Below, piece after piece: positions 33,013 through 34,375 of a stretch of DNA of 34,375 nt. This DNA comes from Helicobacteraceae bacterium (GTDB taxonomy: Bacteria; Campylobacterota; Campylobacteria; Campylobacterales; SZUA-545). Below the pieces are notes generated by a model. The model was not told the DNA's origin, did not search any database, and saw only the letters and a list, made by a program, of their open reading frames with translations. How positions within the stretch are numbered: position 1 is the first letter of the stretch; each line of letters begins with the position of its first letter. The translations under genes and the position numbers were made by a program. The stretch is taken from contig JAIRWX010000051.1 in assembly GCA_031268655.1 (NCBI GenBank), forward strand, positions 1 to 34,375, given 5' to 3'.

Positions 33013-34375
33013 GTCTGCGCGCCTTGCTTCCACTTTGAGATTTTCGCGGCGTATTCGGTAAGCGTTCGGTTGCCGGAATCCTCGTTTTTCGCTTCGATGT
33101 ACAGATGTATCGCCTCTTCATATTGATCGGGAATCATTACGATAAATCCGTCTTCCGTAACGATCTTAACGCCGTCGGCAAAGCTCACCTCTTTACCCAT
33201 AGCGTCCTCGCTGAATTTGCGCATCATCGTTCCTTTGAGCGAGATATCGCATGGAATCTGCTGATGCGCGAAATGGTATCTGCCGTTTGATACCACAAGG
33301 TTGCTCAAGGTCTCGGCGCTCTTTGACAAAAGCTCCACGATCTTCACGCTGGAATACATCGCGTCGAAGCTAAGCCCAAAGCGGGTAAAAGCGAACTCGC
33401 AATCTAGCGTGGCGACCGCGTCGTAATTGCGAAGCGTATCGGAACTAAGGTTGTGCATTTTGCCGCGCGTAATCGCCAGATTGGTTAATTTAGCGTCAAG
33501 CACGTCGGGGGCGAATACCGGCAGATACACCTTCAGTTTTTCGTCCGGTTTGCCTACGAAGTTGAGCAGTTGCAACAATACCAGCAACGCTTCGTGTCCT
33601 TCCAGAATTTTGCCCTCGTCCGTAAAAATTTCCAGCTTTTGCCCGTGCGGATAGATCAGAAATCCCGCCGTCAGTTTAAGATTCTTAACGATCTGCGCAA
33701 TGTTAAAACGCGCGCTATCGATATAAGCGGACAGGCGAGAGAGCTTGCGATCGTCAAAATAGGCGTCGAGCATTATGTTCTCCAGCCCCAGATTGTTAAG
33801 CGCCGCGGGATAGACCATCGAAGTGTTGCCAAATAGCAGATCGACGGCGATCTTGGGCTTCGCCGCGCCAATCGCCTCTATGTCGATCGTCTCGGCAAAC
33901 GCGGCTAGATATTCGCCGCTCATCGCCTGCGCCTCGTAGATATTGCCAAGCTCGTCGTTGCCAACCCTGCGAAAATTCTCTCTGAAGAAGATTCGCTCCA
34001 CGTTCTTTTCCGCGCTTGTGTTGATCGGCAGCCCCGCTTCGTCGTAAAACAAAATTTCGGTTTGCTGCCCAAGGTTTTCCGACTGTCTGAAATGAACGCC
34101 CGCAATCACGTCTCTGTGCTTGCTCAGGCTATAGCGCAAAACGGCGGAGGGAACAAAGTGCGGGTTTAAGATGCTCGCGCCCGCGCTCATCAAGCCCGAC
34201 ATAAACGCGCGCTTGAGCATTCGAGACGCTCGATGATAGTCGCGGCTGACATAGATGCGCGAATTGACCGGAAGCGTGCTGGCAAACGCGCTGGCGAGCT
34301 TGGTAGCCATTTCGCAGCTAAGCTCGATATTGGTGCGTCCTTTGACCTGTCCGCCTTCAAACAACGCCTTTTTGT
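33009..34375 (-). CDS. Phosphomannomutase-like domain protein, 5' part beyond window (likely NTP-transferase fusion)
   Basis: The frame is open to the right edge, so the start is not visible. The visible part, GGQVKGRTNIELS then SRDYHRASRMLKRAFMSGLMSAG, matches the phosphohexomutase half of the nucleotidyltransferase/left-handed beta-helix/PMM fusion proteins labelled mannose-1-phosphate guanyltransferase. The place of the catalytic phosphoserine loop reads AGVHFRQSE (34077-34100), without the T-A-S-H-N-P-type serine. The metal loop reads IYPHGQKLE near 33633-33656, without the D-x-D-x-D-R motif. The domain is therefore probably inactive as a mutase and may be regulatory or binding. It leads into the GH57 amylase by a four-base overlap, so it is cotranscribed. 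The missing N-terminal half would settle whether it is a sugar nucleotidyltransferase. Confidence 0.8.
   Translation of the reverse strand, partial: KKALFEGGQVKGRTNIELSCEMATKLASAFASTLPVNSRIYVSRDYHRASRMLKRAFMSGLMSAGASILNPHFVPSAVLRYSLSKHRDVIAGVHFRQSENLGQQTEILFYDEAGLPINTSAEKNVERIFFRENFRRVGNDELGNIYEAQAMSGEYLAAFAETIDIEAIGAAKPKIAVDLLFGNTSMVYPAALNNLGLENIMLDAYFDDRKLSRLSAYIDSARFNIAQIVKNLKLTAGFLIYPHGQKLEIFTDEGKILEGHEALLVLLQLLNFVGKPDEKLKVYLPVFAPDVLDAKLTNLAITRGKMHNLSSDTLRNYDAVATLDCEFAFTRFGLSFDAMYSSVKIVELLSKSAETLSNLVVSNGRYHFAHQQIPCDISLKGTMMRKFSEDAMGKEVSFADGVKIVTEDGFIVMIPDQYEEAIHLYIEAKNEDSGNRTLTEYAAKISKWKQGAQT

Overview
This window looks like chromosome of a Campylobacterota (epsilonproteobacterial) species with unusually high GC, roughly half G+C by eye. 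The main evidence is synteny recalled from Campylobacter and Helicobacter: accA-fabF-acpP-fabG beside gpmI-mraY-murD, a tatB-tatC-queA run, an HP0495-type DUF493 gene, and an AguB-type amidohydrolase. It is gene-dense. No gap exceeds about 210 bases, and I see no tRNA, rRNA, CRISPR array or insertion sequence. The hexamer CGATCG is strikingly abundant in most genes and nearly absent from two loci, so it serves as an internal marker of foreign DNA.

Layout. 1-4795 (+): a Mod-type DNA methyltransferase (cut by the left edge) overlapping a Res-type helicase-nuclease, a two-gene restriction-modification system. 4841-7160 (-): mdh-fumC. 7370-12115 (-): gpmI-fabG-acpP-fabF-accA, glycolysis plus type II fatty acid synthesis. 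12197-14459 (+): mraY-murD, peptidoglycan precursor synthesis, divergent from gpmI. 14555-15463 (+): an AT-rich orphan radical SAM/SPASM gene. 15588-16637 (+): a DsbD_2/TauE-like membrane protein and a DUF493 protein. 16694-19706 (-): aguB, tatB, tatC, queA. 19758-22337 (+): valS, with a strong terminator facing a convergent HU gene (22374-22658, -). 22855-24671 (+): a Bax-like glucosaminidase overlapping glutaminase glsA. 24820-34375 (-): a seven-gene alpha-glucan operon.

The alpha-glucan operon is the most distinctive block. In transcription order it runs: a partial phosphomannomutase-like protein (probably the C-terminal part of a sugar nucleotidyltransferase fusion), a GH57 amylase/pullulanase-like enzyme, a GH57 4-alpha-glucanotransferase, a GalT/ADP-glucose-phosphorylase-like nucleotidyltransferase, a DUF4912 protein, a GH57 branching enzyme and a ROK sugar kinase. 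Most junctions are 1-4 base overlaps or direct abutments, so production is probably coordinated. Together these could build, branch, debranch and recycle a glycogen-like polymer and phosphorylate the released glucose. No glycogen synthase or phosphorylase is visible; these may lie beyond the right edge. The PMM-like domain lacks the catalytic motifs of active phosphohexomutases, and the GalT-like protein lacks the usual first zinc-binding Cys pair, so both need functional reassessment.

I do not see proof of a wholly new system. The strongest leads are the all-GH57 glucan operon with its degenerate PMM domain, the mosaic recognition domain of the methyltransferase, the HIP1-like CGATCG signal, and the foreign-looking radical SAM gene.
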